Part shown: positions 14,254 to 21,457 of the stretch, piece by piece
Layout of the letters: the number at the start of each line of letters is the position of its first letter
How positions within the stretch are numbered: the stretch's first letter is position 1
Assembly (NCBI GenBank): GCA_910584605.1
Contig: CAJUAW010000038.1
Location: 1-21,457, forward strand
Source: an uncultured Oscillospiraceae bacterium
GTDB lineage: Bacteria > Bacillota_A > Clostridia > Oscillospirales > Oscillospiraceae
Reading direction: 5' to 3'
Length of the DNA: 21,457 nt
Made by a program: the position numbers and the translations under genes
The notes under the pieces: model-generated
The model's input: only the letters and a program-made list of their open reading frames with translations
Told to the model about the DNA's origin: nothing
Databases searched by the model: none

Positions 14254-15393
14254 ATGGATTTCGGGTTCAATGACGAGTACAAAATGATACAGAAGATGTA
14301 TTGCGACTTTGCGGAGAAAGAGATCAAGCCTCTTGCGGAGGAGATCGATGAAAACGAGCGCTTCCCCAAGGAGAGCGTCCAGAAGATGGCCGAAAACGGC
14401 ATGTTCGGCATCCCCTTTCCGGAAGAATACGGCGGCGAGGAGGGCGACTACCTCTCCTATGTGATCGCAGTAGAGGAACTGTCCAAGGTCTGCGCGTCTA
14501 CCGGCGTCACCTTGTCCGCCCACACCTCCCTGGGTTCCGCTCCCATCTATGACTGGGGCACCGAGGAGCAGAAGCAGAAGTATCTGGTTCCTTTGGCCAG
14601 CGGCGAGTGTCTGGGCGCGTTCGGACTGACCGAGCCCAACGCCGGAACAGACGCCTCCCGGCAGAAGACCACTGCGGTGAAGCAGGGCGACCACTACGTG
14701 CTCAACGGCTCCAAGTGCTTCATCACCAATGCCGGCGAGGCCGGTATCTACATTGTCATGGCCATGACCGATAAGGAAAAGGGCAATCATGGCATCTCCG
14801 CCTTTATTGTGGAAGACTCCTTTCAGGGCTTCTCGGTAGGCAAGCATGAAAAGAAGATGGGAATCCGCGGCTCCGCCACTGCCAGCCTGATCTTGGAAGA
14901 TTGTGTTGTCCCTGCGGAAAACCTGCTGGGTAAGGAAGGCGACGGCTTTAAGATCGCCATGCACACCCTGGACGGCGGCCGTATCGGTATCGCAGCCCAG
15001 GCTCTGGGCATCGCGCAAGGGGCGCTGAACGAGGCGGTGGCCTATGTGAAGCAGCGCGAGCAGTTCGGCAAACCCCTGTCCGCATTCCAAAATACCCAGT
15101 TTGTCATTGCCAATCTGAGCAATCAAATCGAGGCGGCCCGCCTGTTGGTTTACCGCGCCGCCTGGGCCAAGGACAACCATCTGCCCTACTCCGTGGAGTC
15201 CGCCCACGCCAAGCTGTTTGCCGCTGAAACCGCTATGCGTGTGACCACCGAGTGCGTCCAGCTGCTGGGCGGCTACGGCTATACCCGGGAATATCCCGTG
15301 GAGCGCATGATGCGCGATGCCAAAATCACCCAGATCTATGAGGGGACCAGCGAGGTTCAGCGGATGGTGATCTCCCGAGCCCTTCTGAAATAA
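14254..15393 (+). CDS. Acyl-CoA dehydrogenase 1 (short-chain / butyryl-CoA-dehydrogenase type)
   Basis: A 379-residue flavoprotein of the usual family length. Members interconvert acyl-CoA and 2-enoyl-CoA, with FAD in the enzyme and ETF as electron partner. The FAD/substrate motif FGLTEPNAGTDAS lies near 127-139, MGIRGSATASL is typical of the middle domain, and the catalytic base is E363 in IYEGTSEVQR. GGYGYTREYPVERMMRDAK completes the C-terminal signature. The whole sequence reads like clostridial Bcd-type enzymes. The ATG has AAAGGAAGG about 8 nt upstream and is the first gene of the rightward operon. With etfBA in the same operon and no crotonase or thiolase nearby, it most likely runs in the reducing direction on an unsaturated acyl-CoA. 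Chain length and substrate cannot be read from the sequence. Confidence 0.93.
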   Translation: MDFGFNDEYKMIQKMYCDFAEKEIKPLAEEIDENERFPKESVQKMAENGMFGIPFPEEYGGEEGDYLSYVIAVEELSKVCASTGVTLSAHTSLGSAPIYDWGTEEQKQKYLVPLASGECLGAFGLTEPNAGTDASRQKTTAVKQGDHYVLNGSKCFITNAGEAGIYIVMAMTDKEKGNHGISAFIVEDSFQGFSVGKHEKKMGIRGSATASLILEDCVVPAENLLGKEGDGFKIAMHTLDGGRIGIAAQALGIAQGALNEAVAYVKQREQFGKPLSAFQNTQFVIANLSNQIEAARLLVYRAAWAKDNHLPYSVESAHAKLFAAETAMRVTTECVQLLGGYGYTREYPVERMMRDAKITQIYEGTSEVQRMVISRALLK

Positions 15394-15439
15394 GCCTGTT
15401 GGGAGCCATACAACTGTTTTGAAAGGCGGTGCGTTACGT

Positions 15440-16867
15440 TTGGATGAAAATAAGGTTTCTCAAGAACTGTCAACATCTGCGGACGATGCGGCGGCAGGGC
15501 GGGACCTGGACAACCGGGTGGGCGTACCGGTTGACTACGGAACGCTGCGTCTCCCCAGTATCCTGAAATTCCTGCTTTTTTCCGCGATTGGCATATGGAT
15601 ATTCTTTCTTCCAATTTCGGTCGGGGAAACCAGCGGAGTTCCCATGGTTCTTTTGATCGATGCGGTAAAGGCGCGTCTGGGTTCAACGGCAATGAACGGG
15701 CTGGTTTTGATCACCTGCGCCGCTCTGTCCGTCACATTTACCATCGCTAAAATCACAAAAACCGGCCCAATTGCCCGGTTCCACGCAAAGGACGGGTGGG
15801 GCACCGGAATCCTCTACTACCTGGCCGCCCTGTTCTCTATCATGGTCACTGCGGGCGTGGGCCCCGCCATCATCCTGGATGAAGAGGTGGGGGGACAGGC
15901 GATCGGTCTGGCTGGGTCAACCCTTTTTACCGTGACGATTGCCGGCTACCTGGTTACGTTCCTGATTGAGTTTGGGATTCTGGAATTTGTCGGTACGCTG
16001 ATGGAGCCCATTATGCGCCGGGTATACAAGCTTCCTGGCCAATCGGCGGTAACGGCTGTGTCTGCCTTTGTTGCCGCTCCCGCCGTTGGTGTGTTTATGA
16101 CCAACCGGCTGTATCATGACCGCATCTACACGGAAAAGGAAGCCTGCTGCGTCGCAACCAATTTCAGCGTTGTCTCGCTGGGATTTTTCGCTCTGCTGGT
16201 TTCGATTACGGATACCGTCTATATGTACAGCAAGGTGGTTCTGACGTCGCTGATTGTGGTCTTCATTCTGGCCGCCATCATGATTCGCATTCCTCCCCTT
16301 TCCAGGAAGCGGGATGTGTACATCAACGGAAGCGTGCAGACGGCTGACATGAGAAAGCCCATGCGGTATAACCGCAATACCCTGCGCAAAGCCCTTGCGG
16401 CAGCTACTACAAAGGCGTCCGGCACTTCCTATCGCGTGTTCCTGACCTCGATTCCCAGTGTGCTGTCCTTTGCGGTCAAGATTGTAACTTTTGTTCAATC
16501 CATTGCGGTCATCGCCCTGCTCATCAGCACTCACACCCCGCTGTTTCAGTGGATCGGGATTCCAGTGATTCCCTACCTGGAGCTGATGCAGCTGCCGAAC
16601 GCCCAGGAGATCGCTCCCGCTACGCTGGTGGGCATTGCCGAGATTGCCCTGCCGGTTATGACGATTGCCGGACAGGCGATCGCTCCTGTCAGCATCTTTT
16701 TCGTGATTGTGCTCTCCACCGTACAGATCATCTTTTTTACAGAGAGCGCCAACGCCATGATGCAGTCCGACCTGGGACTCACGTTTGTTCAGCTGGTTGT
16801 TATTTTCCTGATCCGCACGGTGATTGCCATCCCCATTGTGGCTGGCTTCGCTCATCTGCTTTTCTAG
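15440..16867 (+). CDS. Multipass membrane protein with nucleoside-recognition (GATE)-like domain, YjiH-type putative transporter
   Basis: A 475-residue protein with about ten or more membrane segments after a 40-residue hydrophilic N-terminus. The opening LRLPSILKFLLFSAIGIWIFFLPI and the charged loop KITKTGP resemble the YjiH family, which carries nucleoside-recognition/GATE segments (TLMEPIMRRVYKLPGQSAV is typical of GATE folds). There is no ATG near the start. TTG at 15440 is chosen because AAAGGCGG lies 10 nt upstream; an in-frame TTG at 15419 is the alternative and would add seven residues. The gene sits between acyl-CoA dehydrogenase 1 and the CoA-transferase with short gaps. It may import the organic acid handled by these enzymes, in the place that CaiT takes in carnitine systems, but the substrate is inferred from context only. 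Confidence 0.78.
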   Translation: MDENKVSQELSTSADDAAAGRDLDNRVGVPVDYGTLRLPSILKFLLFSAIGIWIFFLPISVGETSGVPMVLLIDAVKARLGSTAMNGLVLITCAALSVTFTIAKITKTGPIARFHAKDGWGTGILYYLAALFSIMVTAGVGPAIILDEEVGGQAIGLAGSTLFTVTIAGYLVTFLIEFGILEFVGTLMEPIMRRVYKLPGQSAVTAVSAFVAAPAVGVFMTNRLYHDRIYTEKEACCVATNFSVVSLGFFALLVSITDTVYMYSKVVLTSLIVVFILAAIMIRIPPLSRKRDVYINGSVQTADMRKPMRYNRNTLRKALAAATTKASGTSYRVFLTSIPSVLSFAVKIVTFVQSIAVIALLISTHTPLFQWIGIPVIPYLELMQLPNAQEIAPATLVGIAEIALPVMTIAGQAIAPVSIFFVIVLSTVQIIFFTESANAMMQSDLGLTFVQLVVIFLIRTVIAIPIVAGFAHLLF

Positions 16868-16893
16868 CGGATACCATCGAAACAAGCTTTCCC

Positions 16894-16915
16894 TGAAATA
16901 TTATTGAAATATTAT
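16894..16915. repeat. Perfect 11-bp tandem repeat in the leader of the CoA-transferase gene
   Basis: TGAAATATTAT is repeated twice without gap (16894-16904, 16905-16915) and is followed by TGTTTTGGAGG, the ribosome site region. It is strikingly A/T-rich among GC-rich genes. It could be a regulator site, an unstructured ribosome standby site or an internal promoter element. Confidence 0.6.
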
Positions 16916-16934
16916 TGTTTTGGAGGTGCATCGT

Positions 16935-18116
16935 TTGAAACAAGTTCTTTCCGGAATACGAGTTCTGGACTTTTCCCAGGTGTTGGCCGGCCCGTTCTGC
17001 ACGATGAATCTCGCTGACTTCGGCGCTGAGGTCATCAAGGTGGAGCGCCCCGGCTCCGGGGACGGCAGCCGCATCTTCGGCCCCTTTGTTGAGGAGCAAA
17101 GCGGCTACTACATTCTGGTCAACCGGGGCAAGAAGGGGGTCGCCCTGGATCTGAAAAAGGGAAAAGAACTCATCTATGAGATGGTCAAATCCTGCGACGT
17201 GGTGGTGGAGAATTTCAAGCCTGGGGTAATGGCCAAGCTTGGCTATGCCTACGAGGATTTGAGCAAGATCAACCCCAGGCTGGTTTACTGCTCCATCTCC
17301 GGCTTTGGCCAGACCAGCCCCATGCGGGACCTGCCCGCCTATGACATTGTGGCGCAGGGCATGTCCGGCATGATGAGTGTAACTGGCTACCCCGACGGCA
17401 AGCCCGCTCGGGTGGGCAGTTCTCTGGGCGATGTCAGTGCCGGCCTGTTTGCGGTCACCGGCATCATGCTGGCGCTGTATCACCGTGAGCGCACTGGCGA
17501 AGGACAGTATGTAGACATCGCCATGCTGGACAGTGTTTTCTCGTTCCTGGAAACCAATGTGGTCCGCCATACCATTGGCGGCGTCCACCCCACTCGGGTC
17601 GGCGCCCGCCACCCGCTAAGCGCCCCCTTCGACATTTACATGTGCAAAGACGCGCACGTCATCATCGCGGTGGCCAGCGACGCCCAGTTTGCCAAGCTGT
17701 GTGAGATGATTGGCCAGCCGGAGCTGGCCCGGGACCCCAGATTCGACTCCGACCCCCACCGTTCGGACAACGATGTGGCGCTGAAGGAAATTCTGGAGGA
17801 GTTCCTGAGCAATTACACCGCAGCGGAGGCTATGGAGATGATGCAGGCCCGTTCCCTTCCCTGCGGCCCCCTGTGTACTGTGGACGAGGCTTGCCAGAAC
17901 CCCAGTATTCTTCAGCGGGACATGCTGGTGGATATCCACCAGCCCGGCGCCGGCAAGCTGCGGATTACAGGAAATCCTATCAAACTGTCCGAGACGCCCC
18001 CAGATCCCAAGCACCCCGCCCCGCTGCTGGGTCAGCATACCAAAAGTGTGCTGACGGAGACGTTTGGCTTCTCTCAAGAGCAAGTAGCCAAGTGGGAAGC
18101 GGAAACGATTATTTAA
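16935..18116 (+). CDS. Class III (CaiB/BaiF/Frc-type) acyl-CoA transferase
   Basis: A 393-residue enzyme that moves CoA from one acyl-CoA to a free acid, with an aspartyl-CoA intermediate. The family signature is clear: GIRVLDFSQVLAGPF at the N-terminus, GAEVIKVERPGSGD, and VNRGKKGVALDLK. The catalytic aspartate is D166 in SSLGDVSAGLFA, followed by RTGEGQYVDIAMLD. No ATG is usable. TTG at 16935 is preferred since GGAGG (16922-16926) lies 8 nt upstream; a frame start at 16920 would overlap that ribosome site. Relatives include CaiB, FldA and formyl-CoA transferase. The neighbours (acyl-CoA dehydrogenases and ETF) favour a role in activating an unsaturated acid for reduction and releasing the reduced product. 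The acid cannot be named from this protein alone. Confidence 0.92.
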   Translation: MKQVLSGIRVLDFSQVLAGPFCTMNLADFGAEVIKVERPGSGDGSRIFGPFVEEQSGYYILVNRGKKGVALDLKKGKELIYEMVKSCDVVVENFKPGVMAKLGYAYEDLSKINPRLVYCSISGFGQTSPMRDLPAYDIVAQGMSGMMSVTGYPDGKPARVGSSLGDVSAGLFAVTGIMLALYHRERTGEGQYVDIAMLDSVFSFLETNVVRHTIGGVHPTRVGARHPLSAPFDIYMCKDAHVIIAVASDAQFAKLCEMIGQPELARDPRFDSDPHRSDNDVALKEILEEFLSNYTAAEAMEMMQARSLPCGPLCTVDEACQNPSILQRDMLVDIHQPGAGKLRITGNPIKLSETPPDPKHPAPLLGQHTKSVLTETFGFSQEQVAKWEAETII

Positions 18117-18148
18117 TCCATTCCAATCAATACGAGGAGGAAATTATT

Positions 18149-19285
18149 ATGGAATTCAAGTACACGGAGGACCAAATTGCCCTGCGCCGCGCCGTCCGCG
18201 AGTGGGCCCAGAGCTACCTGGCCCCCAAGGCCGAGGAGATCGACGTGAACAACCGCTTTCCCACTGAGACCATCGAGGCCCTGGGCGAGCAGGATCTGAT
18301 GGGCCTGGCCTATCCCGAGGAGCTGGGCGGCGCCGGATACGACGCCATTTCCGAGGCCATCGCTATGGAGGAAATCTCCGCAGCCTGTGCGGCCACCGGG
18401 TCCATCATCACCGGCCACTACCTGGGCTTTGACGCCCTGTATCTGGCCGGAAGCCCGGAGCAAAAGGAAAAATGGCTGCGGCCTGCTCTGGAGGGCGAGA
18501 AGTATGCCGCGTTCTGCCTCACCGAACCTGCCGGCGGTTCCGATATGACCTCGAACAAGACCACCGCCGCAGAGGATGGGGATGACTATGTCATCAACGG
18601 TGTGAAGCACTTCATCACCGGCGGCGCCCACTGTGACTACCTCTGCTGCTTCGCCATCACCAACAAAGAGGACCCCCGCCGCGGTATGACCTGCTTCGTG
18701 GTGGAAAAGGGAACCCCCGGCATGGAGATTGCTTCCGAGGACAACAAGATGGGCATCCGGGGCGCCCGCACCGCTGAAATCGTGTTCAAGGACTGCCGCG
18801 TGCCCAAGGCCAACATGGTGGGCAAGCTGAACGAGGGCTACCGCCTGGCCCTGGACGTGGTGGACCGCGGCCGCATCGGCATCGCCGCCATGTCAGTGGG
18901 CATTGCCCAGTCCGCTCTGGATCTGGCTGTCAAGTACGCCAAGGAGCGCGAGGTCTTTAAGCGGCCCATCGCCAAGTTCCAGGGCATCCAGTGGATGCTG
19001 GCCGATGCGGCCACTCAAGTCGAGGCCGCACGTATGCTTACCTACTATGCAGCCGACCTGAAGGAGCAGGGCGTCCCCTTCACCAAGCAGGCCGCTATGG
19101 CCAAGCTTTTCGCCGCTGAGGCTTCCCACAAGGTGGTCGATATCGCGCTCCAGGTCCACGGCGGATACGGCTACATGAAGGAATATGCCATCGAACGCAT
19201 TTACCGCGACCAGCGCATCACCGAGCTGTTCGAGGGCACCTCCCAGGTCCAGCGCATCGTGATTGCCGGCCAGCTTCTGCGCTGA
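18149..19285 (+). CDS. Acyl-CoA dehydrogenase 2
   Basis: A 378-residue acyl-CoA dehydrogenase, a divergent paralogue of the first gene of the operon. The start MEFKYTEDQ is chosen because GAGGAGG lies 8 nt upstream; the frame continues 276 nt further back but only through the CoA-transferase gene. Key motifs are CLTEPAGGSDMTSNKT, MGIRGARTAEIVF, GGYGYMKEYAIERIYRDQR and the catalytic base E362 in LFEGTSQVQR. All are intact, so both paralogues should be active or could form a mixed complex. It lies 32 nt after the CoA-transferase and 109 nt before etfB. It is the closest acyl-CoA dehydrogenase to the CoA-transferase and ETF genes and is the best candidate for the enoyl-CoA reductase of this pathway. 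Confidence 0.93.
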   Translation: MEFKYTEDQIALRRAVREWAQSYLAPKAEEIDVNNRFPTETIEALGEQDLMGLAYPEELGGAGYDAISEAIAMEEISAACAATGSIITGHYLGFDALYLAGSPEQKEKWLRPALEGEKYAAFCLTEPAGGSDMTSNKTTAAEDGDDYVINGVKHFITGGAHCDYLCCFAITNKEDPRRGMTCFVVEKGTPGMEIASEDNKMGIRGARTAEIVFKDCRVPKANMVGKLNEGYRLALDVVDRGRIGIAAMSVGIAQSALDLAVKYAKEREVFKRPIAKFQGIQWMLADAATQVEAARMLTYYAADLKEQGVPFTKQAAMAKLFAAEASHKVVDIALQVHGGYGYMKEYAIERIYRDQRITELFEGTSQVQRIVIAGQLLR

Positions 19286-19299
19286 GCTGTCTTTCGAAC

Positions 19300-19335
19300 G
19301 GCAGTCCTGCCTGTGTCCGCACGGGCAGGACCGCC
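19300..19335 (+). other. Long RNA hairpin in the acyl-CoA dehydrogenase 2 - etfB gap
   Basis: GGCAGTCCTGCC (19300-19311) pairs with GGCAGGACCGCC (19324-19335) with one mismatch. The inner TGTG/CACG also pairs around a TCCG loop. No T-tract follows directly (only TTTTA at 19346-19350), so it is a weak terminator at most, or a processing/stability element. Confidence 0.65.
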
Positions 19336-19359
19336 CTCTCCCTAATTTTATCAAACAGC

Positions 19360-19376
19360 GCGCCCCAGGCGGGCGC
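19360..19376 (+). other. Short GC hairpin just upstream of the etfB ribosome site
   Basis: GCGCCC (19360-19365) and GGGCGC (19371-19376) pair around a 5-nt loop, ending 6 nt before the GGAGG of etfB. It could influence etfB translation or act with the longer hairpin upstream. Confidence 0.5.
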
Positions 19377-19394
19377 CCGACTGGAGGAAATTGT

Positions 19395-20180
19395 ATGAAT
19401 ATCATGGTATGTGTCAAGCAAGTACCTGATAACGCGGTTGTTCCCAAGCTGGACCCCAGCACCGGGAAGGTGATGACCCAAGGGGTGGAAACCATGGTCA
19501 GCCCCTTTGATCTCAATGCGATCGAGGCCGGTCTGACCCTGGTCTCGGAGCACGGCGGCGAGGTCAGCGTAATCACCGCAGGCGATGACTCCTGCAAGAC
19601 CGCACTGCGGATCGGTCTGTCCATGGGAGCGGAGAAAGCTTATCTGGTCTGCGATTCCGCTCTGGAGGACTCCGACACCTGGGCCACTTCCTACACCCTG
19701 GCCAAAGCCATTGCGTCCATCGGCTCCTTCGATGTGATCCTCTGCGGCAAGCAGGCCATCGACGATGACGCCGGTCAGGTTGCCGCCGGCATTGCAGAGC
19801 AGCTGGGCATCTCCCAGGTCACCTACGTCAATGAAATCAGAGAGGTTACCGCCAGTTCCATCACTGTCAAGCGGGTCTGCCCCGCCGGTGAGGAAGTGGT
19901 TACCGCCTCCCTGCCTGTGGTGCTCTCCTGCGAGAAGTCTCTGAACGAGCCTCGCTACCCCACGCTGAAGCGCACCCGTATGGCCAACCGTGTGGAAATC
20001 CCCACTCTGGACTGCGCAGCCATTGGAGCGGACGCTGGTAAGGTCGGCAAGAACTCCCCCTCCGCCGTAAAACGGCTGTATACCCCCGCCCCCCGTCAGA
20101 GCGGCGAGATCCTCAAGGGCGAGGCGGATGAAATTGCAAGGACCGGCGTCCAAAAGCTTGTTGACCAGAAGGTCATCTGA
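19395..20180 (+). CDS. etfB: Electron transfer flavoprotein beta subunit
   Basis: A 261-residue protein of standard EtfB length. It forms a dimer with EtfA and passes electrons between acyl-CoA dehydrogenases and other redox partners. The start MNIMVCVKQVPD is typical and has GGAGG 7 nt upstream. Further signatures are DLNAIEAGL, then CGKQAIDDDAGQVAAGIAEQLG (nucleotide-binding segment, about residues 116-137), and the C-terminal SLNEPRYPTLKRTRMA. It follows acyl-CoA dehydrogenase 2 after a 109-nt gap with two hairpins, and etfA follows after 17 nt. Whether this ETF is of the bifurcating type cannot be settled by eye. Confidence 0.95.
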   Translation: MNIMVCVKQVPDNAVVPKLDPSTGKVMTQGVETMVSPFDLNAIEAGLTLVSEHGGEVSVITAGDDSCKTALRIGLSMGAEKAYLVCDSALEDSDTWATSYTLAKAIASIGSFDVILCGKQAIDDDAGQVAAGIAEQLGISQVTYVNEIREVTASSITVKRVCPAGEEVVTASLPVVLSCEKSLNEPRYPTLKRTRMANRVEIPTLDCAAIGADAGKVGKNSPSAVKRLYTPAPRQSGEILKGEADEIARTGVQKLVDQKVI

Positions 20181-20197
20181 TAAAGGGGGAAGGAAAC

Positions 20198-21196
20198 ATG
20201 TCTAATAAGAACAGCATATGGGTCTGTCTGGAGCAGACCAACGGGAAGATCGCCAGCGTTTCCTATGAGATGCTCAGTCAGGCCAAGAAACTGTCCAGCG
20301 CGCTGTCCGGCGAGGTCTGCGCCGTCCTCCTGGGCAGCCAGCTGGACGAGCTGAAGCAGGAGCCCTTCCTCTATGGCGCGGACAAGGTCTACGTCTGTGA
20401 CGACGAGCGGCTGAAGGACTACCGGACCGACAGCTACTGCCAGGTGCTGGACGCCTTGGTGAAGGAGAACGCGCCTGAGGTTCTGCTGATGGCCGCCACC
20501 ACAAACGGCCGGGACTTGGCCGCACGTCTGGCCAGCCGTCTGGAGACCGGGCTGGCTGCCGACTGTGTGGACTTAAAGCTGGAGGACGGCGAGTTTGTCG
20601 CCACCCGCCCCATGTATGGCGGCAACATTATGGCCGATATCGCATTTTCCGAGAAGCGGCCCATCATGTGTACCGTGCGGCCCAACGCCTTTTCCAAGGA
20701 TGAGGCGGACACGGGCAGGTCCGGCGAGATGGTCGCCGTGCCCTTCGGCGGCGGAGAAGATCCGATTCGCACCCAAGTCCGCGAGATTCTGTCCAAAGCT
20801 GGCGGCGAGATCAGCCTGACCGACGCCCAGATTATTGTATCCGGCGGCCGGGGGCTGGGCGGCCCCCAGGGCTTCGACCTGATCCGTGAGTTTGCCGGCG
20901 CCTTGAATGCCGCCGTGGGCGCTTCCCGGGCCGCCGTGGACGCGGGCTGGATTTCCTATGAGCACCAGGTGGGCCAGACCGGCAAAACAGTCGGCCCCAA
21001 GCTGTACATCGCCTGCGGTATCTCCGGCGCCTTGCAGCATTTGGCCGGTATGAAAACCTCCGACGTCATTGTAGCAATCAACAAGGACGAGGAAGCCCCC
21101 ATCTTTGAGATTGCCAACTATGGCATTGTGGGAGATCTGTATCAGGTCATCCCTGTGATGATTGAGGAATTCAAGACGGTCCTGGCCAGCCGGTAA
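20198..21196 (+). CDS. etfA: Electron transfer flavoprotein alpha subunit
   Basis: A 332-residue protein, normal for EtfA. The C-terminal FAD domain is clear: VSGGRGLGGPQGFD at 214-227, GASRAAVDAGW with R244, HQVGQTGK at 256-263, and CGISGALQHLAGM at 273-285, which covers the usual FAD contacts. The N-terminal half is the ETF alpha/beta fold that packs on EtfB. No extra ferredoxin-like iron-sulfur domain is present. The ATG has AAAGGGGGAAGG upstream. The complex should receive or donate electrons for the two acyl-CoA dehydrogenases of the operon. Confidence 0.95.
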   Translation: MSNKNSIWVCLEQTNGKIASVSYEMLSQAKKLSSALSGEVCAVLLGSQLDELKQEPFLYGADKVYVCDDERLKDYRTDSYCQVLDALVKENAPEVLLMAATTNGRDLAARLASRLETGLAADCVDLKLEDGEFVATRPMYGGNIMADIAFSEKRPIMCTVRPNAFSKDEADTGRSGEMVAVPFGGGEDPIRTQVREILSKAGGEISLTDAQIIVSGGRGLGGPQGFDLIREFAGALNAAVGASRAAVDAGWISYEHQVGQTGKTVGPKLYIACGISGALQHLAGMKTSDVIVAINKDEEAPIFEIANYGIVGDLYQVIPVMIEEFKTVLASR

Positions 21197-21249
21197 CTGC
21201 ACTGCGGCCGATGGTTTCTCCATAAAAATTTAAAAAAGGGGTAACGATT

Positions 21250-21457
21250 ATGACAACACAAGACGCTATGACCATTAAACTGGACTATGATCTGCCGGAG
21301 TATCCCTCCTTTGATCCCCAGTACCGCCGGGCCCCCCGCCGGGAGTCCCACCTGTCCCAGGCGGACAAGGCCCTGGCCATCAAGAACGCCCTGCGGTACA
21401 TCCACCCCGACCATCACGCCCAGATGGCCAAGGAGTTCGCCCAGGAGCTGGAGGAGC
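21250..21457 (+). CDS. hutU: Urocanate hydratase, N-terminal part (cut by right edge)
   Basis: An open frame from ATG 21250 runs to the window edge (69 codons). AAAAAAGGGG lies 9 nt upstream as ribosome site. The translated start contains YRRAPRRESHLSQADKALA and IKNALRYIHPDHHAQMAKEF, which match the N-terminus of clostridial urocanate hydratases from memory (RRAP-R-E-LT...LALKNALRYIP...HE-LAPEF-EEL). Urocanate hydratase is NAD-dependent and converts urocanate to 4-imidazolone-5-propanoate in histidine breakdown. It lies 53 nt after etfA with no terminator between, so it is probably in the same transcript. The NAD site and active-site cysteine lie outside the window, so this call rests on the N-terminus only. 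Confidence 0.78.
   Translation, partial: MTTQDAMTIKLDYDLPEYPSFDPQYRRAPRRESHLSQADKALAIKNALRYIHPDHHAQMAKEFAQELEE

Noticed and set aside
15394..15439. Possible terminator between acyl-CoA dehydrogenase 1 and the membrane protein
   Set aside because: Only GTTG/CAAC (4 bp) can pair before TGTTTT, too weak for an intrinsic terminator.
17873..18148. N-terminal extension of acyl-CoA dehydrogenase 2 by 92 residues
   Set aside because: It lies almost wholly inside the CoA-transferase gene in another frame, and family length and ribosome site place the start at 18149.

Overview
The window looks like chromosomal DNA from a GC-rich anaerobic gut-type Firmicute, probably an Oscillospiraceae/Clostridia member such as the Flavonifractor, Lawsonibacter or Oscillibacter group. 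This is judged from strong AGGAGG-type ribosome sites, frequent GC-ending codons, clostridial protein types (DFD-type kinases, DUF4234, Zn-ribbon/FHA proteins) and a butyryl-CoA-dehydrogenase-like fermentation cluster. The species cannot be fixed from this sequence alone.

Region A (1-10623) is a eukaryote-like Ser/Thr phosphorylation island made of two divergent operons that share a short promoter region (8454-8662). The leftward operon reads, in transcription order: polytopic DUF4234-type membrane protein, transmembrane Ser/Thr kinase with a leucine-rich-repeat ectodomain, Zn-ribbon/FHA protein with tandem threonine repeats, PP2C phosphatase, secreted-side trypsin-like protease tethered to a cytoplasmic FHA domain, a second PP2C phosphatase, and a vWA-domain protein with a transmembrane segment and C-terminal FHA domain that runs off the left edge. 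The rightward pair is a small soluble DFD-type kinase and a Zn-ribbon membrane protein with a predicted beta-helix ectodomain, closed by a strong hairpin terminator (10641-10690). The predicted topologies fit together: kinases, phosphatases and FHA readers lie in the cytoplasm, while the LRR, beta-helix, protease and vWA parts lie outside.

Region B (10747-14253) holds a 1011-residue leftward BTAD/AAA/TPR transcriptional regulator of the SARP/AfsR/LAL type, with a good promoter of its own, and a 470-bp divergent control region. That region contains direct repeats spaced exactly 11 bp, an AGACGT/ACGTCT palindrome and a candidate -10 for the rightward operon.

Region C (14254-21457) is a rightward operon: acyl-CoA dehydrogenase 1, a GATE/YjiH-type multipass membrane protein, class III CoA-transferase, acyl-CoA dehydrogenase 2, etfB, etfA, and the start of a urocanate hydratase (hutU) gene cut by the right edge. 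No thiolase, crotonase or hydroxyacyl-CoA dehydrogenase is present, so this is not an ordinary beta-oxidation or butyrate operon. The set (import, CoA transfer, enoyl-CoA reduction with ETF) resembles the logic of the carnitine (cai/fix) and phenyl-lactate (fld/acd/etf) reductive systems. The linked urocanate hydratase raises the possibility that urocanate or another histidine-derived acid is the substrate.
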